Shown piece by piece: positions 13,501-25,529 of a DNA stretch of 64,000 nucleotides (position 1 is the stretch's first letter; the number at the start of each line of letters is the position of its first letter). This DNA comes from Epiperipatus broadwayi (Eukaryota; Onychophora; Udeonychophora; Euonychophora; Peripatidae), in contig JAQFVV010006504.1 of assembly GCA_028023455.1 (NCBI GenBank), positions 808,001 to 872,000 of the forward strand, read 5' to 3'. The notes beneath the pieces are model-generated. The model was not told the DNA's origin. It did no database searches and saw nothing but the letters and a program-made list of their open reading frames with translations. Position numbers and translations under genes: made by a program.

Positions 13501-15270
13501 AATTTTCCAAGCATAAATCAGCTTGTTTCTGGCCTTAAATTTATGATAACAATAATAATAAGCAATAAGAAATGCGCACAAAATTCTCAAAACTATTTCC
13601 ATGCACTTTTATAAAAAAATAAAAATAAAAATGATGATGATACTCAATAGACAAGCAATTCATTTATAAGTCTAAGCATTTGATAATAACTTCTGATGCT
13701 AATAATAATATCTCTTAATTGTTTTCTTTTTTTTTTTTTTTAAATTGAGGAAAAAAAATTGTTTGTAAAGCATTTTAAATAAGGCATATAAATTTCATCT
13801 ACCCCCAAAATGACCATAATAGCAAAAGCATTTAAATAAACATATATAAAATCATCTGAAATCAATTTCTACCCCCAAAATAATCATAATAGCAATTATT
13901 ACATGAATTAATTTTAAAATAGACGATATATGTGATACACTACAAAGAAAGAAATTCATTTTTTATATATATATATAAATGTCCTAAATGTCCTACACAC
14001 ATAAAGAGCGAATAATAATAATAAAAAATATACTTATACAAGTCCTTTAGCGGTCCTTTCAGGTTCCTGATTTCTACTTCTCTTTTTTTCTCCTTGACTG
14101 GTTTATGAGAGCATATAAGTCCATATTGTAAAAAGTTCTTTTGATAGAGTTCAGTTCCTTTTCTCTCATATATACAGTTTTATTTTGCTGAATGCATTCC
14201 TCATTTCCAATTCTAGGTAGATTACCTTTAAACTTTGTAATTTTCTGCAGGTTTCAGTTAAACAGCCTTCATTTAACTTTTTCACAATATCAGTCTGTTT
14301 TTGATTGTCCTTTTCCAATTTTAATTTCATTTTGTAGATTTAAATTGACTTATATATGCATCAAACTTTTGAGTTTTAAATTTTACTATTTGCATATATA
14401 TGTAAACGATATTAAACTCAAATTTTAACTTCTGTGGTTTAAATTTTTATTACCATCTGCTGAATAGCTGACTTTTGGAGGTTCCAAGTGTGTGTGCCCA
14501 CTTAATATTTACTCACTATACATTGTTATATTTAGCCAAATTATTCTGAAGAGACAAAAAAAAGTACAATAAAAATGATTTTAAATTTTATAAGACAGTT
14601 TTCTTTAAGTCAATGAAGGAAAACTGCTACAGATAAGTTTTAAAAATACAAGCAGTTTAAAATAAAAGCCCCTTTCTTTTCTCCTTTAAAACAGCTTTTA
14701 TAGAGACATCCATCTGTGTTTCTTTATCTTTATAATTAATTGGCATGTTCCCCCTTCTCAATCAATTTTAACCTTTTGCCCCTTCAGAAAAATCAGGCAC
14801 AAATTCCATTTCAGACAGACACGATTAATTTTACAATCTAACAATTAATTGCCAATTAATTTTTGACACTCTGACAGACCAGACAGACCATCATCTGGTC
14901 TAAATTAATGGTCCACTTAAATTCCTTAGTAAGACCTGTGTCTTTTAAGGAATGATAATTAACTGAGTAAGATAATACCAGCACTAAAAATAATCTTAAT
15001 TTTTCCCTTTAATAGTGAAACCAAATATCTATTGCAGCTGTTTCAAACTCAGACTTTACATTAAATTTGGCTGCTAATATTAAACTTATTAAAATGATTT
15101 TAATTTCTTATTTAAAATTGCTTTACAACATGTAAGAAATGATTATTAATTGTAAATTGTACCATCAAGATCTACAATTAAATTATATATACACACACAC
15201 ATCGCAGGTATATACTTTTCTTTAAATTTAGATTTTTAATGCCTTAATCTTTATTTATTACAACTATTCT
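10586..15270. other. Long stretch without a gene
   Basis: No frame above about 80 codons looks coding. 10790-11110 is a degenerate short-period repeat built on ATTTCTAA(C/G)TA blocks. 11100-13550 has slightly higher complexity and looks like decayed single-copy or old-repeat DNA. A TGGCGCCC motif on the minus strand at about 11568-11577 recalls those of family A. 13720-14040 is T- and A-rich. I recognise no element. Confidence 0.5.
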
Positions 15271-15275
15271 ACCTA

Positions 15276-15408
<133 letters not shown>

Positions 15409-15809
15409 TATTTACTTTCATGAATTATTTATTTCTAACCTAGCATAAAATAATGACTATTCATCATCACTATCCTAATGTAGTTTTTAATAGTCACACA
15501 CCTCCCTATCAACAAATGTGTAAATCTTGCTTTTTCTAATATTTTCTTAATATTAATTTAACCCATAAATTACAACAAAAATAATCCTCTGGCTATAAAC
15601 ACATTAACAATAAATTTTTAGATTGCTTACTAGTTGAACATATGCAATCCCTTATAAATATGGGTTCAAACTCGGTCTTGGCTTAAATTTTCTTATTATA
15701 CAGAGAAAAAAAAATACATATATTATGAGGAAAATTTGGATGGAACCTTATTTGCATATTTAACTTAAAAAGATGGAGTCTTGGCCACATCCAAGGGCTA
15801 CAATATATA

Positions 15810-16045
15810 ATTAGGATGATTTGAACATAGTTTCATGCTTCCTTCAGTTATCTACTTTATCTTATATAATCGATACACATGACCACTTACATGTGAAAAA
15901 AATAAATGATTTCTGATATATGTATTTTGTGCTGAACCAGCACTCATCAGTTGATTCAGATCATCATTTTCCACATATATACAATCAGTGCTCAGTTTAC
16001 ATTAAGATAGCAAATCTTCAAACTTTAATGAACAGACTTATATAT
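15810..16045 (-). mobile_element. Family B repeat, copy B1
   Basis: A SINE-sized repeat whose shared blocks, on the + strand, are GATTTGAACA...; ACACATGACCAC; ATAAATGATTTC; the ribozyme block; ATCAGTGCTCAGTTTA; and TTCAAACTTTAATGAACAG. Related copies lie at 17.9, 41.5, 47.2, 48.5-49.9 and 58.5-59.3 kb. Read on the minus strand, the terminal GTTCAAATC motif resembles a pol III B box, suggesting a tRNA-type internal promoter. Confidence 0.75.
15905..15965 (-). ncRNA. Hammerhead ribozyme motif, degenerate (B1)
   Basis: On the minus strand, CTGATGAG is followed by a perfect 6-bp stem II (GTGCTG/CAGCAC, loop GTT). The CGAAA core then reads CAAAA, so the essential G12 is an A, as expected from CpG decay. 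Likely inactive. Confidence 0.65.
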
Positions 16046-16110
16046 ATATATATAAACCGTAAATAATATATATATATATATATTTATATATATAAACCGT
16101 AAATAATATA
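16043..16110. repeat. Short tandem repeat, 40-bp period
   Basis: The block TATATAAACCGTAAATAATA occurs twice, 40 bp apart, within (AT)n. Confidence 0.85.
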
Positions 16111-16125
16111 ATTATATTAGCAATT

Positions 16126-17734
16126 CCTAATCAAATTTAAGTAAATCAATTTATTTGTTATTTGATTAAAATACTTCTCAGTCTATAGTATACATAGTTT
16201 AAAAATTAAATGCAGTTTTCAATTTGTAGGTTTTGACAAAACAGCACATATTTATTAGTTTAGGGTTATATTAACAAATAACTTGATATCAAAGATATTG
16301 CTTTTTATTGACTTTATCTGCCAAAAACGATTTATTTTTTAAGAATGACTGGTGTTTGACAAGAAATCTAAAGAATAAGAAGTTTCTAAAGAAATATTTT
16401 ATTAGTAATTATGCATAATACTGAATTGAAAATTACTGTTGTTTGTAATATTATTTAACTAAGCCAACCAGATAGAATAATTAAATATATTATATTATTA
16501 AGAGTATGCAGCTAAAATATATATTTAAAAAAAGCTTTTATTATTTCTGGCCATTAGAAGTTATTTAATTTACCTTAAGCAATAACTCTATTAAACTCGT
16601 CTCTACCAAACTCTGAAAGTCTTAACAGTTAGTTACTTTTAAATATCAATCAAAACTAAAATATTATCGTCAATCTAGTTATAGTGCAATAGAAGGTGTA
16701 TTTCTCCATTTTACTTAAATACATTTCTTGACTACAATTATTAAAAGTTCCACCATATGTAAAAGATTATAATAAATTATAAATTTGCATTTATTATAGG
16801 TACTGTCTGGTTTTCTTTCTTAGACCTCAATAGCAGAAGCATCTGTGATAAATAATCAAATAATGATAGCATAATATGATCACTTATTTTGAAACTCAAG
16901 CATAGAATAAGTGAATTAGTGAAATAATTAACATATTAACAAGCCTATTATTAAATCAAAAAAATAATATAAAAACTATCCAGAAAATACTCATAAGTAA
17001 GTAACAATGTATAATCATTATTATTCCAGTACATGATATTATTATGATTGACTTTAAGAGCATCTGTCTTTATGCTATTCTAAAACTATCTATTGTAATC
17101 TTGAATAAGAAGTACATATCAGATGATAAAGTTTTATAAAATCCCCAACTCAAGATTGAACAATTTTTGGGATTTGAATTTATCACTGAAGAATAGTATT
17201 CAAAGCTGCAATTAATGCATTTATGCATCTGCAGCCAGTCTTTATTCCTTTATGTTACTCAAGATAATAAATATATTAGTTCCAACTATAAATACTAATC
17301 TTCACTGAAGAAACAAAAGCTAGAAAACAGTCATTTTTCAAATGGGAATTTTATAACATTATATTCTCTGTAATTCATTAATTATCCAAACTCTGAAATA
17401 GGATGAACTGCTCTTGAAAGTTTATGAATAAGCATATAAAAAATGATGTTATGATGTTACACTTATTGATTTCTGACTTTTAACTATCAAGATCAAAAAA
17501 TAGAAAAATAATGTATTTTGAACTTGCATAGTCTATATTAATGTGATTTAATATTTATCTGAAATTTAGTCAAGGATGAACAGATTGATAAGTGCCCAAC
17601 TTTAATGGAGGTCATGAAAAGATGATAATATGTAAATAATCCAAAAGAATAGCTTTTGTAATAATAAATTCATAATAAATTCTGCATTATTTGTTATTAA
17701 GTATACAAAAATTCAAGTAAAAAAAAAAGAGAAA
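16126..17734. other. AT-rich DNA, nothing recognised
   Basis: No frame of coding character and no match to the repeat families defined elsewhere in the window. Confidence 0.5.
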
Positions 17735-18180
17735 ATATGGGGATTATTAAAATAATCGATAAGATAATACAGATAATATGCATAGGAGAAAGAAGGTGAA
17801 AATCCATGTACGTGTGTGTAAAAAATCAGATATAATAATCTTTAATTTGGATTAAAGTTTATATCTCTGCTAGAAAAAAATTCTAGTTTAATAAATGATT
17901 AATGATAAACATAGTTAGGTTTATCAAATATGTAGGAAGTCGAGGTTGTGAGTGAAGCAAGTTTGGCAGTTGTAAATAAAGATGTGACAATTCGCCATAG
18001 ATAAATACTCTTTATGTAATAAAGATATATATATGAAAGCTGTGACCTGGGCCAACTGATGAGTTCTGGTTCAGTACGAAATGCATCTTGGGGATCATTT
18101 GTCTTGTATTGTATTTTTATTAATATTAAGAATAAAAAAAATGACAAAAGTATGGAGATTATTAAAATAATCTCAAGCAT
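17735..18180 (+). repeat. Diverged family-B-like unit with duplicated edges
   Basis: The block GATTATTAAAATAATC occurs at about 17741 and again at about 18158, 417 bp apart, bracketing a unit that contains an intact hammerhead. The flanks of that ribozyme differ from other B copies, so this is a separate subfamily or an old retrozyme-like dimer remnant. The 93-codon minus-strand frame here is a by-product of the repeat. Confidence 0.5.
18044..18096 (+). ncRNA. Hammerhead ribozyme, type I, core intact (B2)
   Basis: Helix I: CCAA (18052-18055) pairs with TTGG (18088-18091), with GACC/GG-TC beyond an internal loop. The core CTGATGAG is at 18056-18063. Stem II is 18064-18068 with 18072-18076 (one T-T mismatch), closed by G63-C77 below and a GTT loop above. 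CGAAA is at 18077-18081. Stem III is only A-U and U-A pairs with a two-base loop. The cleavage triplet ATC ends at 18087. Every conserved core base is present. Such short stem III hammerheads usually need two copies in one RNA to cleave efficiently. Confidence 0.8.
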
Positions 18181-18654
18181 GATCAGAAAACAAAATGCAT
18201 ATTAGAATGAATTTGTACATGTAAAATCTAGTACTTACAAACAATGGAACAAGATTATTTAAGCTATATTGACAAAATAATGACAATAATACTTAATTTT
18301 AAAGCTTCGTTTGAAAATAAGATAAGACACTTTAAGTTTTCTGATACCTGAAGCTTGTAATTTTAACTAGACTAGGATGAAGTGTTTATTATTTTATTTT
18401 ATTTAGGAGCACAAGCTTACAAAGGAGCAAATAGTTGATATAATAATATAATTTATTGTGTAAATTATATTATTTTTAATTGCAGCTTTGCATTAATATC
18501 TCTCAAACAGATGAGTAATTTCTATAAAAATGGATGATAAGGTTGTGTCAGATTTATTAATATTGATAACAAGTGATAATTACAATTTTAGATTTAATAT
18601 AAAGATATGAGAGATGCAGGTTAAAATGAGGGGTATGATTTGAATTATACTTTT
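18181..18654. other. AT-rich DNA, nothing recognised
   Basis: Short interval between a family-B-like unit and an RTE scrap; no open frame or repeat identified. Confidence 0.5.
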
Positions 18655-18835
18655 AAGACTATTTAAATTTCCACGCCTATTAATAATCTGACCAAAATAT
18701 TTGTAGTTGTTACTTTCTTTTAATTCAAGATTTTCAATCTTTATTTTCTTCTAGGAAATTAATTTAACATTACTTTAGTCATTCTAGCATCAGTCTTAAA
18801 TCCTATCTTTTTTTTTACTTTTAATCTGGCAACAT
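18655..18835 (-). mobile_element. RTE-like retrotransposon scrap
   Basis: On the + strand, TTAATAATCTGACCAAAATATTTGTA and the following ~100 bp (shown here only in part) match the RTE copies at 26.04 and 42.56 kb, which encode the YKYLGQIIN region downstream of the reverse-transcriptase active site. It is heavily diverged, with no open frame. Confidence 0.7.
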
Positions 18836-19397
18836 TTACTGAAGCTTTGATTATTTCTATTGATTGCATTGATATTTAGAAACAAAGCTTCTCTTACTAA
18901 CTTACTCTTCACTAAGATTTTCAAGTGATACAAACTTATCATTTGTGCATAAGAACACATTCTAAGATTTTACTTAGATTTCTAAGAGAGTTTGATTTTG
19001 AAATTTTTTGAAATTCTGGGAAGATATTTATTGCTAAACTTGCTTGTAAAGTTTTGCATAATATGGCAGGAGTAGTTTATCATGTGAATATTATGAAGAT
19101 AATTTGTATAATACTCAAATAAATAATTATCAATAAGTGAAGGTTCATAGATTAAAACATTAGAGATCCCATAGTTAATTGTTTAGCAAATGAAACGACT
19201 TTATCATTGCAGAGATGGTAAACATATCTATCTTGTTAATATTTTAGACAAATAACACTTTGACATGATATGTTTGCAGCCTGGAATATTAAAACAAAAT
19301 AGTGTATTGCATATTTACTTAGTAAGATTTATTAAGGTTTTTTATCAATAAAATGCCACTTGTAACAACGAATATCACCTTTTATTGAAATATCTAC
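18836..19397. other. AT-rich DNA, nothing recognised
   Basis: No open frame or repeat match seen. Confidence 0.5.
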
Positions 19398-19795
19398 AAA
19401 AGTTAATTCCAAATTCTATTGGATGTACACAAAGTTATCTGGATGAGCAGAGTGACAATTTGTAGTCACTGCAGATCCGGACCCCTTAAATCAATATAAA
19501 ATCATTCCTATTGGATTAGCATTGGTCTGGCAAAATCATTAGTTCACCTGGTGCTAGGACACTAAAAAAATGCTTGTTTTAATAACCAGTTGATTCAGTC
19601 CACCTTCAGTTGACCTTGATTGCCTATAAACTTTGTAACCATATATATTACCATATTGTTCTTTTTTATGTTAATTAGAAAACTTAATTCCAATTCCTAT
19701 AGAATGTGCACACTTTGATCTGAGTGGGCAAGTCAATTTGTAGTCACTGTGCATCCAGATGTCTAAAATTAATGTAACCCCATTCAAATTGTCTC
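19398..19795. repeat. Diverged direct repeat pair, ~280-bp spacing
   Basis: About 100 bp at 19398-19497 recur at 19676-19790: AATTCCAA...TCTAT..GATGT.CACA, a TGAGC/TGGGC block, and the shared CAATTTGTAGTCACTG. Similarity is partial, so the duplication is old. No coding content. Confidence 0.7.
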
Positions 19796-21115
19796 ATTGT
19801 TCTGTAAACTTGTTTACTCAACCTTGTTATTGGGGTATGAATAAAATTTGGGGGGTTTTGAAACAACAACATTTGTAATCCATGTAACACATTTTTAATT
19901 AATAAAATTTATTGTTGAAACATAAAATGCTATTTTCATTTTCATTGCAATTTCTGCCATTTATTAAATATGTTAATTAGTTCAATTTCATTGTTTATAA
20001 CATGCTGTGTAATTTCTTCTATCAAAATTTGGTACAGTTTTGATCACTCTAAAAAAAGTAATCATATTTCACAAACATAATACATCTTTTTGGAGTTCTT
20101 ATTATGTTTTAGCTTTTTTTTAGCTATTTTCGCGTTACTTTAAAAGATATTCATTGGTATATGATGTTATTGTTTGTAACAATGCCAATAATGTCCAATG
20201 GCAAGTAATTTTTTTCTATATAATTTTTTTGGAAATCTTTTGAAAGAGATCAGGTTATTGTATCTATATTCACTTCCATTGTGCTAAAGGAGCTAATGTA
20301 GGTAATCTTGTTTGAAAGAATTGGTAGTTTATTTTAAATTTTTAATGTTCATTGAATATTTTAGTTTTAAATTCTGCAAAAATTTAAGCATTTATATTTA
20401 AAAAACTTTCATTCATTACTATCTAGTTTTTCTATATTATCAAAATTATGTAAACAAACTGCTCTTTTGTTTTTGGCACTAAGAAATACAATGCTTTAAA
20501 AATAGTGAGTCATTTAATTTATATCTCAGTGCAATTAATAGATTTGCCACTTCATGCTATAGAATAAATCTGATAATTAGTGAGATACATTGAATTTTCT
20601 GCTTCTAAAGTTACTATTAAATTGTTATTACTAACAAGGGTGCTCATTCGTATGCACAACCATCACTCCTGATAGTGCTGATGTTAGCCAAAAGTTGTTT
20701 AAAATTTCCTTTTTTAGGCACAACTTCTCAATTGCTAGCAGCAATTGAATGTTTTGCCTAGTGTCAACCTTCTAGTGTGTTTTGTGATCATTTACTCTCA
20801 ATCATTTACTCTCACAATTCACATTTAGACAGCCCTATCATTCGATAGGTTTTGTTGTTTACCATCTATACAAATTCTTACTTTTAACATGTCCTTAGGT
20901 TTTCAAGATAGGGTTTCAATTTTTCAAATGAATACTATTTATGTAAGATGTTAATGTTTTTATTTTTTTAACAATAAAAGAAGTAGTATAAGGTCCTAAA
21001 AATTTTCCCACTAGAACAAACCTGTTTACTAACCTGTTCATGTGTGAAAGACATAAAATTTGGTTCTTTTTTCAGAGGTACTGCTGAAATATCATAGCTC
21101 GCTGTGGCAAGAGTT
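19796..21115. other. AT-rich DNA, nothing recognised
   Basis: No coding frame. A modestly GC-richer patch at about 20630-20870 holds no motif I recognise. Confidence 0.5.
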
Positions 21116-21129
21116 GAATTGGTCTAGAC

Positions 21130-21560
21130 CTAACTCTATCATCGTAGACAAGATGAGGCTACAGCTTTCACAAGAATTGGGAATGGTTCCATTTTATTTC
21201 TTTGTTTTATGTTTTAATTTTTATGGAGTAAAAGTAACGTTAGTTGAGAATTAAAGTCAATAATTTTTTTTTTTGGGGGGGGGGGGGGTGAAATTGTGTT
21301 TTTTGATCAGAATGTAAAGTGAACAAATATTGATTTATTATTAAGGTTTTTGCAAAACCTTTTAATTATTTTAAAAAATAAGCAAAAAGGAATTATTATT
21401 ATTAGAAGAGATGAGGCTACAGCATTCACAAAATTAGGAATCGTTCGATTACAGTGATTTGTTATGTTTTAATTAATGTTTATGTAGTAAAAAATAATGT
21501 TACTTGAGAATTGCAGTCCAATTTTTTTTTGTTTTAGAAATTGTGTTTTTTTTATGAATG
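21130..21560 (+). repeat. Direct repeat pair, ~265-bp spacing
   Basis: The blocks GATGAGGCTACAG.(T/A)TTCACAA, TTATGTTTTAATT and TTGAGAATT.(A)AGTC followed by a T-run occur at about 21150-21275 and 21410-21530. The tandem pair resembles the 19.4 and 35.3 kb pairs in architecture, not in sequence. A 64-codon frame overlapping the first unit has no recognisable product. Confidence 0.7.
21264..21288 (+). repeat. T11-G14 homopolymer junction
   Basis: Eleven T followed by fourteen G, striking in such AT-rich DNA and the longest G run in the window. Confidence 0.95.
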
Positions 21561-22587
21561 AATTTTTATTTATTATTGTTTTTGAAAAATGTTAATTATT
21601 TAAATATCAAAAAGAGAATTTTTATGTTTGATATAAATTAATGAAAATGTTTAATCAAAACAGTTTTCTCAGTATATCAAATGTAATGGCCGGTAAAGGT
21701 ATATGAAGACATTTTGTTGGAAGAACAACACCACCAAGCTTGATAGGTGTGCATTCAAATGATTACCCTAACAAGTTTCACATCACAGTGTGTATAGTGA
21801 AAGTAATATTTTAGTAATTGTTATTTTTTTTTAAATACTCAAGTTGATGAAATAAAAAAACATTTTTTTTCTTGTTTTTAAAATCTCAATTGCATTACTA
21901 ATTAAAATTAATTTACAACATTTAGTGATGTTAGAGAGTAATACTGTTAAAATATATTTGTGTATGTTACTGCTAAAATAAAAGTATCGTAGATTCTTAC
22001 TCTTTTCTTTTTAGATACACTTTAAATTGTTTCCAGCATTATAAAAATTGAAAAGTTCATAGGCATATAATAAGCATACACATGTTTTAGAGTACAAATC
22101 ACAATCAAACTCTTTTGTTCATGTATGAGCATATAGTTAACATAAATAACTATTTAGTATTGGCCAATAAGAAGGTATATAAATATTATCGAAACTAAAT
22201 ATATCGTAGCTAAAACAGAAAAAAAGTTACAACAAATATGCATTGTTTAAGTAAGTAATGGTAATTATTTTTAAATAAATTAAACTAAAATTTAAAAAAT
22301 ATATTGATAATAACTCTTGAATAGCTTCAACAAAAATATAAAAATATATGTAGCTTTTCATTCATCGCTTATTTTAAAACAATTCATCAAAAACCATTGA
22401 ACTCTAGAGAAAAGTCTCCATTGTTTAAGTAGTTAAATGTCCAAAACCAAATTGCTTCTATGTCTACCATTCTAAGAATAAACATTAATATAAGGTTATG
22501 GCAGTATATGGCTGCCTTAATAGCAGACTGATATTTTTAATGTTGAATAAGCATGGATTACTCTCGTTAACAAAGATAAAATAGTGA
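21561..22587. other. AT-rich DNA, nothing recognised
   Basis: No open frame or repeat identified. Confidence 0.5.
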
Positions 22588-22661
22588 AGCGTGGTGGTCG
22601 AGTGATCAGCACAGCTGCCTTGCAAGCAGTTGTTCCAGGGTTGCGGGTTCGCTTCCCAGCT
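22588..22661 (+). tRNA. tRNA-Ala(TGC)-like sequence, probably a SINE head or tRNA pseudogene
   Basis: An A-box-like TGGTCGAGTGATCAGC begins near 22595. A 5-bp anticodon stem (GCTGC 22614-22618 with GCAGT 22626-22630, one G-T pair) encloses the loop CTTGCAA, giving anticodon TGC (Ala). A B-box-like GGGTTCGCTTCCC lies at 22645-22657. The variable region is too long (about 12 nt) and the T stem is only 3 bp, so a working tRNA is unlikely. The B box is followed by ~20 bp and an A-rich stretch (22680 on), as in tRNA-derived SINEs. Only this copy is seen in the window. Confidence 0.5.
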
Positions 22662-22680
22662 GATGCTATGACACATGGGG

Positions 22681-24717
22681 AAAAAAAGATAAAACATATT
22701 TTACTGTAATATCATTATATTAAAAACATAAAAAGGTATTTGACTTTGTTTTCAAATCTAAAGAAGTATAGCTGATTTATATTAAACATAATGCCGGAAA
22801 GTTCAAAATTAAAAAGGTGCCATTCATTAATAACGTAAAGTGAATAATAAACAGAAAATTTAATAATGTTTATTTGTGGTTAAGGATATATCTGCATTTT
22901 TTATTTTGAGTATAACAATTGCCTTTTATAAAGACACGTGCTAAAAATGCTTTAAAGATTATAATTAAAGATGTCAACATTTTCTCCGTTTATGCAGCTG
23001 TATTGCCTTCATATTTAATTTATTAGCTAAGAAGCAATGATTTTATGGGAATATAGATATTAATACCTAATTTACATTTTAAAAACAACGATTGTAATAT
23101 GTGGTTTGGTTTTCCATACTGAAATAGGCGGTGCTATATTACTCATTCGTGGATGCTGAATTCAACTTCAGTATAAAGTAATACAACTTTTATTTAAAAA
23201 CAAAAGTAGTAAAGCATTATTTGACAAAGTATTGTTAAGTGAATATAATGTGATTGTTTTTATGGTACGTGATTTAAAAAAGGAATAATTCATCTTTATT
23301 TATATCTTAGATTCGCGTTAAACTGCTTTTATTTGAAAATAATATAAGCTTTTACAACTAATAAAAATCGAAAATTTTTCCAAGCGATCATGCGTTTCAA
23401 ATGTTGATATATAAAGAATGAGTTTTATTACTTCATCTGCGCAGAAAAATAAGCTAAAAAAGTACAACAATAGCTAATAAACATAATATATTACAAACAT
23501 AGGTTTTGTTGTTATCTGTATAATATAAATATAAATTATGAAAAATAGAAGGGTAAAAGAAAATGATGTGTTGATGTTATAATACAGTATTTACTTTAAA
23601 CTTACCAATTTAGGCTGAGGTCTTTATACTATTTTAATTTTAATTAAAACTCAAGAATCATTCTTGTCGCGTCTTTATTGATTTAATTTGTTCTTGAAAT
23701 CCAAAAACATCATTTCCATTCATAAAGCGTTACACAGATATTTAAAAATTATTAAGCTTTCCGGAACACTATTTATTTAAGTATTGATTTCTTACTTTAT
23801 TAAAATGTTCGTTTTATATACCTTGAAATTGATCGTAGTTCATTATTCTTTATTTTAAGATCAAATAGCTTCTTTAAAAAATGGGTATAAAAAAATTAAA
23901 AATATTCTTAAAAACAAATCAAGTTATATTAATATAGAAAATAAATATTTGGTCTGTATGCTTATTATATATATTACACGAAAAGTTTCGACAAATAATG
24001 GTTCACGCACTCCTTTTTTTACGCTCACAATCTTCAATTACTGGTCAGAATATAAATAAATATCTTTTCCTAATTAGGGATTAAAAACAGAAAACCTCAA
24101 GTCCTCACTACATAAGGTTAGCAAGATTAGTGAGTAATATTTTTCTTCTCTCTACTTTTAAGAACCTATTGATGACGCCATTGCCAAGCAAGAGTTTTTA
24201 AATACTTTTTCCCTTGTGTGGATGTGTGTATATATTATACTTTGATTTACAAGTACCAAATTATTTATATTTATAACTTTAATACCAGTCACTTCGATAA
24301 ATACATTAATAATTATTACCAATTTTTAATTAAAGTAAAAAATGTCTCTAGTCCAGATAGAAACTTTAAATCTCAATTAATATTAATTAAAGATTAATAT
24401 ACATGTTGTTGTTTTTAAAAAATAATCATAAATATATAGTAATAGTGCAGTGTAAAATGCATCTTGAGATTTAGTTTTTTTTTAGATGATTTTATTAATA
24501 TGTTTCAAGAATAAATGATGGAGAGAAATATATATATATGTAATATAATGGAAATTATTGTGTTTTGTTTTTTTTTTGCTCAGTCTATATCATTGCACCA
24601 TCTGCTTTATTTGTCAGAATGCTTGCAAATACAAAAAGTGCTTCAATCCCAAAAGAAATCAAATTTAAAGTTTCATTAGATGTAAATAAAACTTTATTTA
24701 ATACAACAAAAAACACC
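22681..24717. other. AT-rich DNA, nothing recognised
   Basis: Two kilobases with no credible open frame and no match to the repeat families of this window. Confidence 0.5.
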
Positions 24718-24803
24718 AAAAGCCATTTTTCTTACTTAAAAACATTATCTTTAATTACAAAAGCCATTTTTCTTACTTAAAAACATTATCTTTAATTACA
24801 TAT
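24718..24803 (+). repeat. 41-bp tandem duplication
   Basis: An exact 41-bp unit beginning AGCCATTTTTCTTACTTAAA starts at 24721 and 24762; a third start (GCCATT) decays after 24803. The 71-codon frame crossing it is not a gene. Confidence 0.95.
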
Positions 24804-25529
24804 GCCATTAAGACACGTAGCACTTTGAAATTACATTTAAGACAGTGGAAATGACTATTTTACAGTGCTGTTGGCATCATTACAGCACCACTTTTCTTTT
24901 TCAGAAGGTCTGCAAATATAAAATAATTTGCAATTCCAAATCTTAAACAATAGATTTATGACAAATGATGTTATTAAACATTAAATATAAATTTAAAACA
25001 GTTGCAAATAAAGCTTTATTTAAAATAGACTAAAATAGAGAAATTGGTGATACAGTGAAATGGAAAAGGGAATCACTTCCATTGCATTACGTTACTGCAA
25101 TTTTAAATTGCTGTATTTATTAATAATTACATATTTGACATACTTAATTGATTATAAAATTTAATCAGGCAAAAATGACTCATTTTTCTTAATTATATAT
25201 TGGTTGAAATAAATGAATCTATTGTTTTATATACTGTGTGAATTTTAATTTAATTCTTTTTAATATCAGGAATTGCAAGTATAAATGATCTGCAGATATT
25301 CTGGCAAAAAAAACAGTGAATATAACAATTCTATTGATAGTACATAAAACAGAAGTCATTTCCATTAAAATACATTTAATTTCAACATACTGTATTTGTT
25401 AATTATTATTAAGTCAGTTATTTAGGTATTACATTTTTATTACATGGAAGCTCCCGGAAATATTTCTATGAATTCATCATTTATCCATGAGAATATTAGA
25501 ATATATAATATATATATATATGTTAATAC
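24804..25529. other. AT-rich DNA with weak internal repetition
   Basis: Loosely repeated phrases (TTTGCAAATA, ATGACTTTTTACAG-like) recur around 24600, 24900, 25010 and 25270, possibly an old repeat of ~300-bp period. No coding sequence. Confidence 0.35.

Noticed and set aside
14192-14428. 78-codon frame
   Set aside because: No motif, no repeat support, pyrimidine-rich composition explains it.
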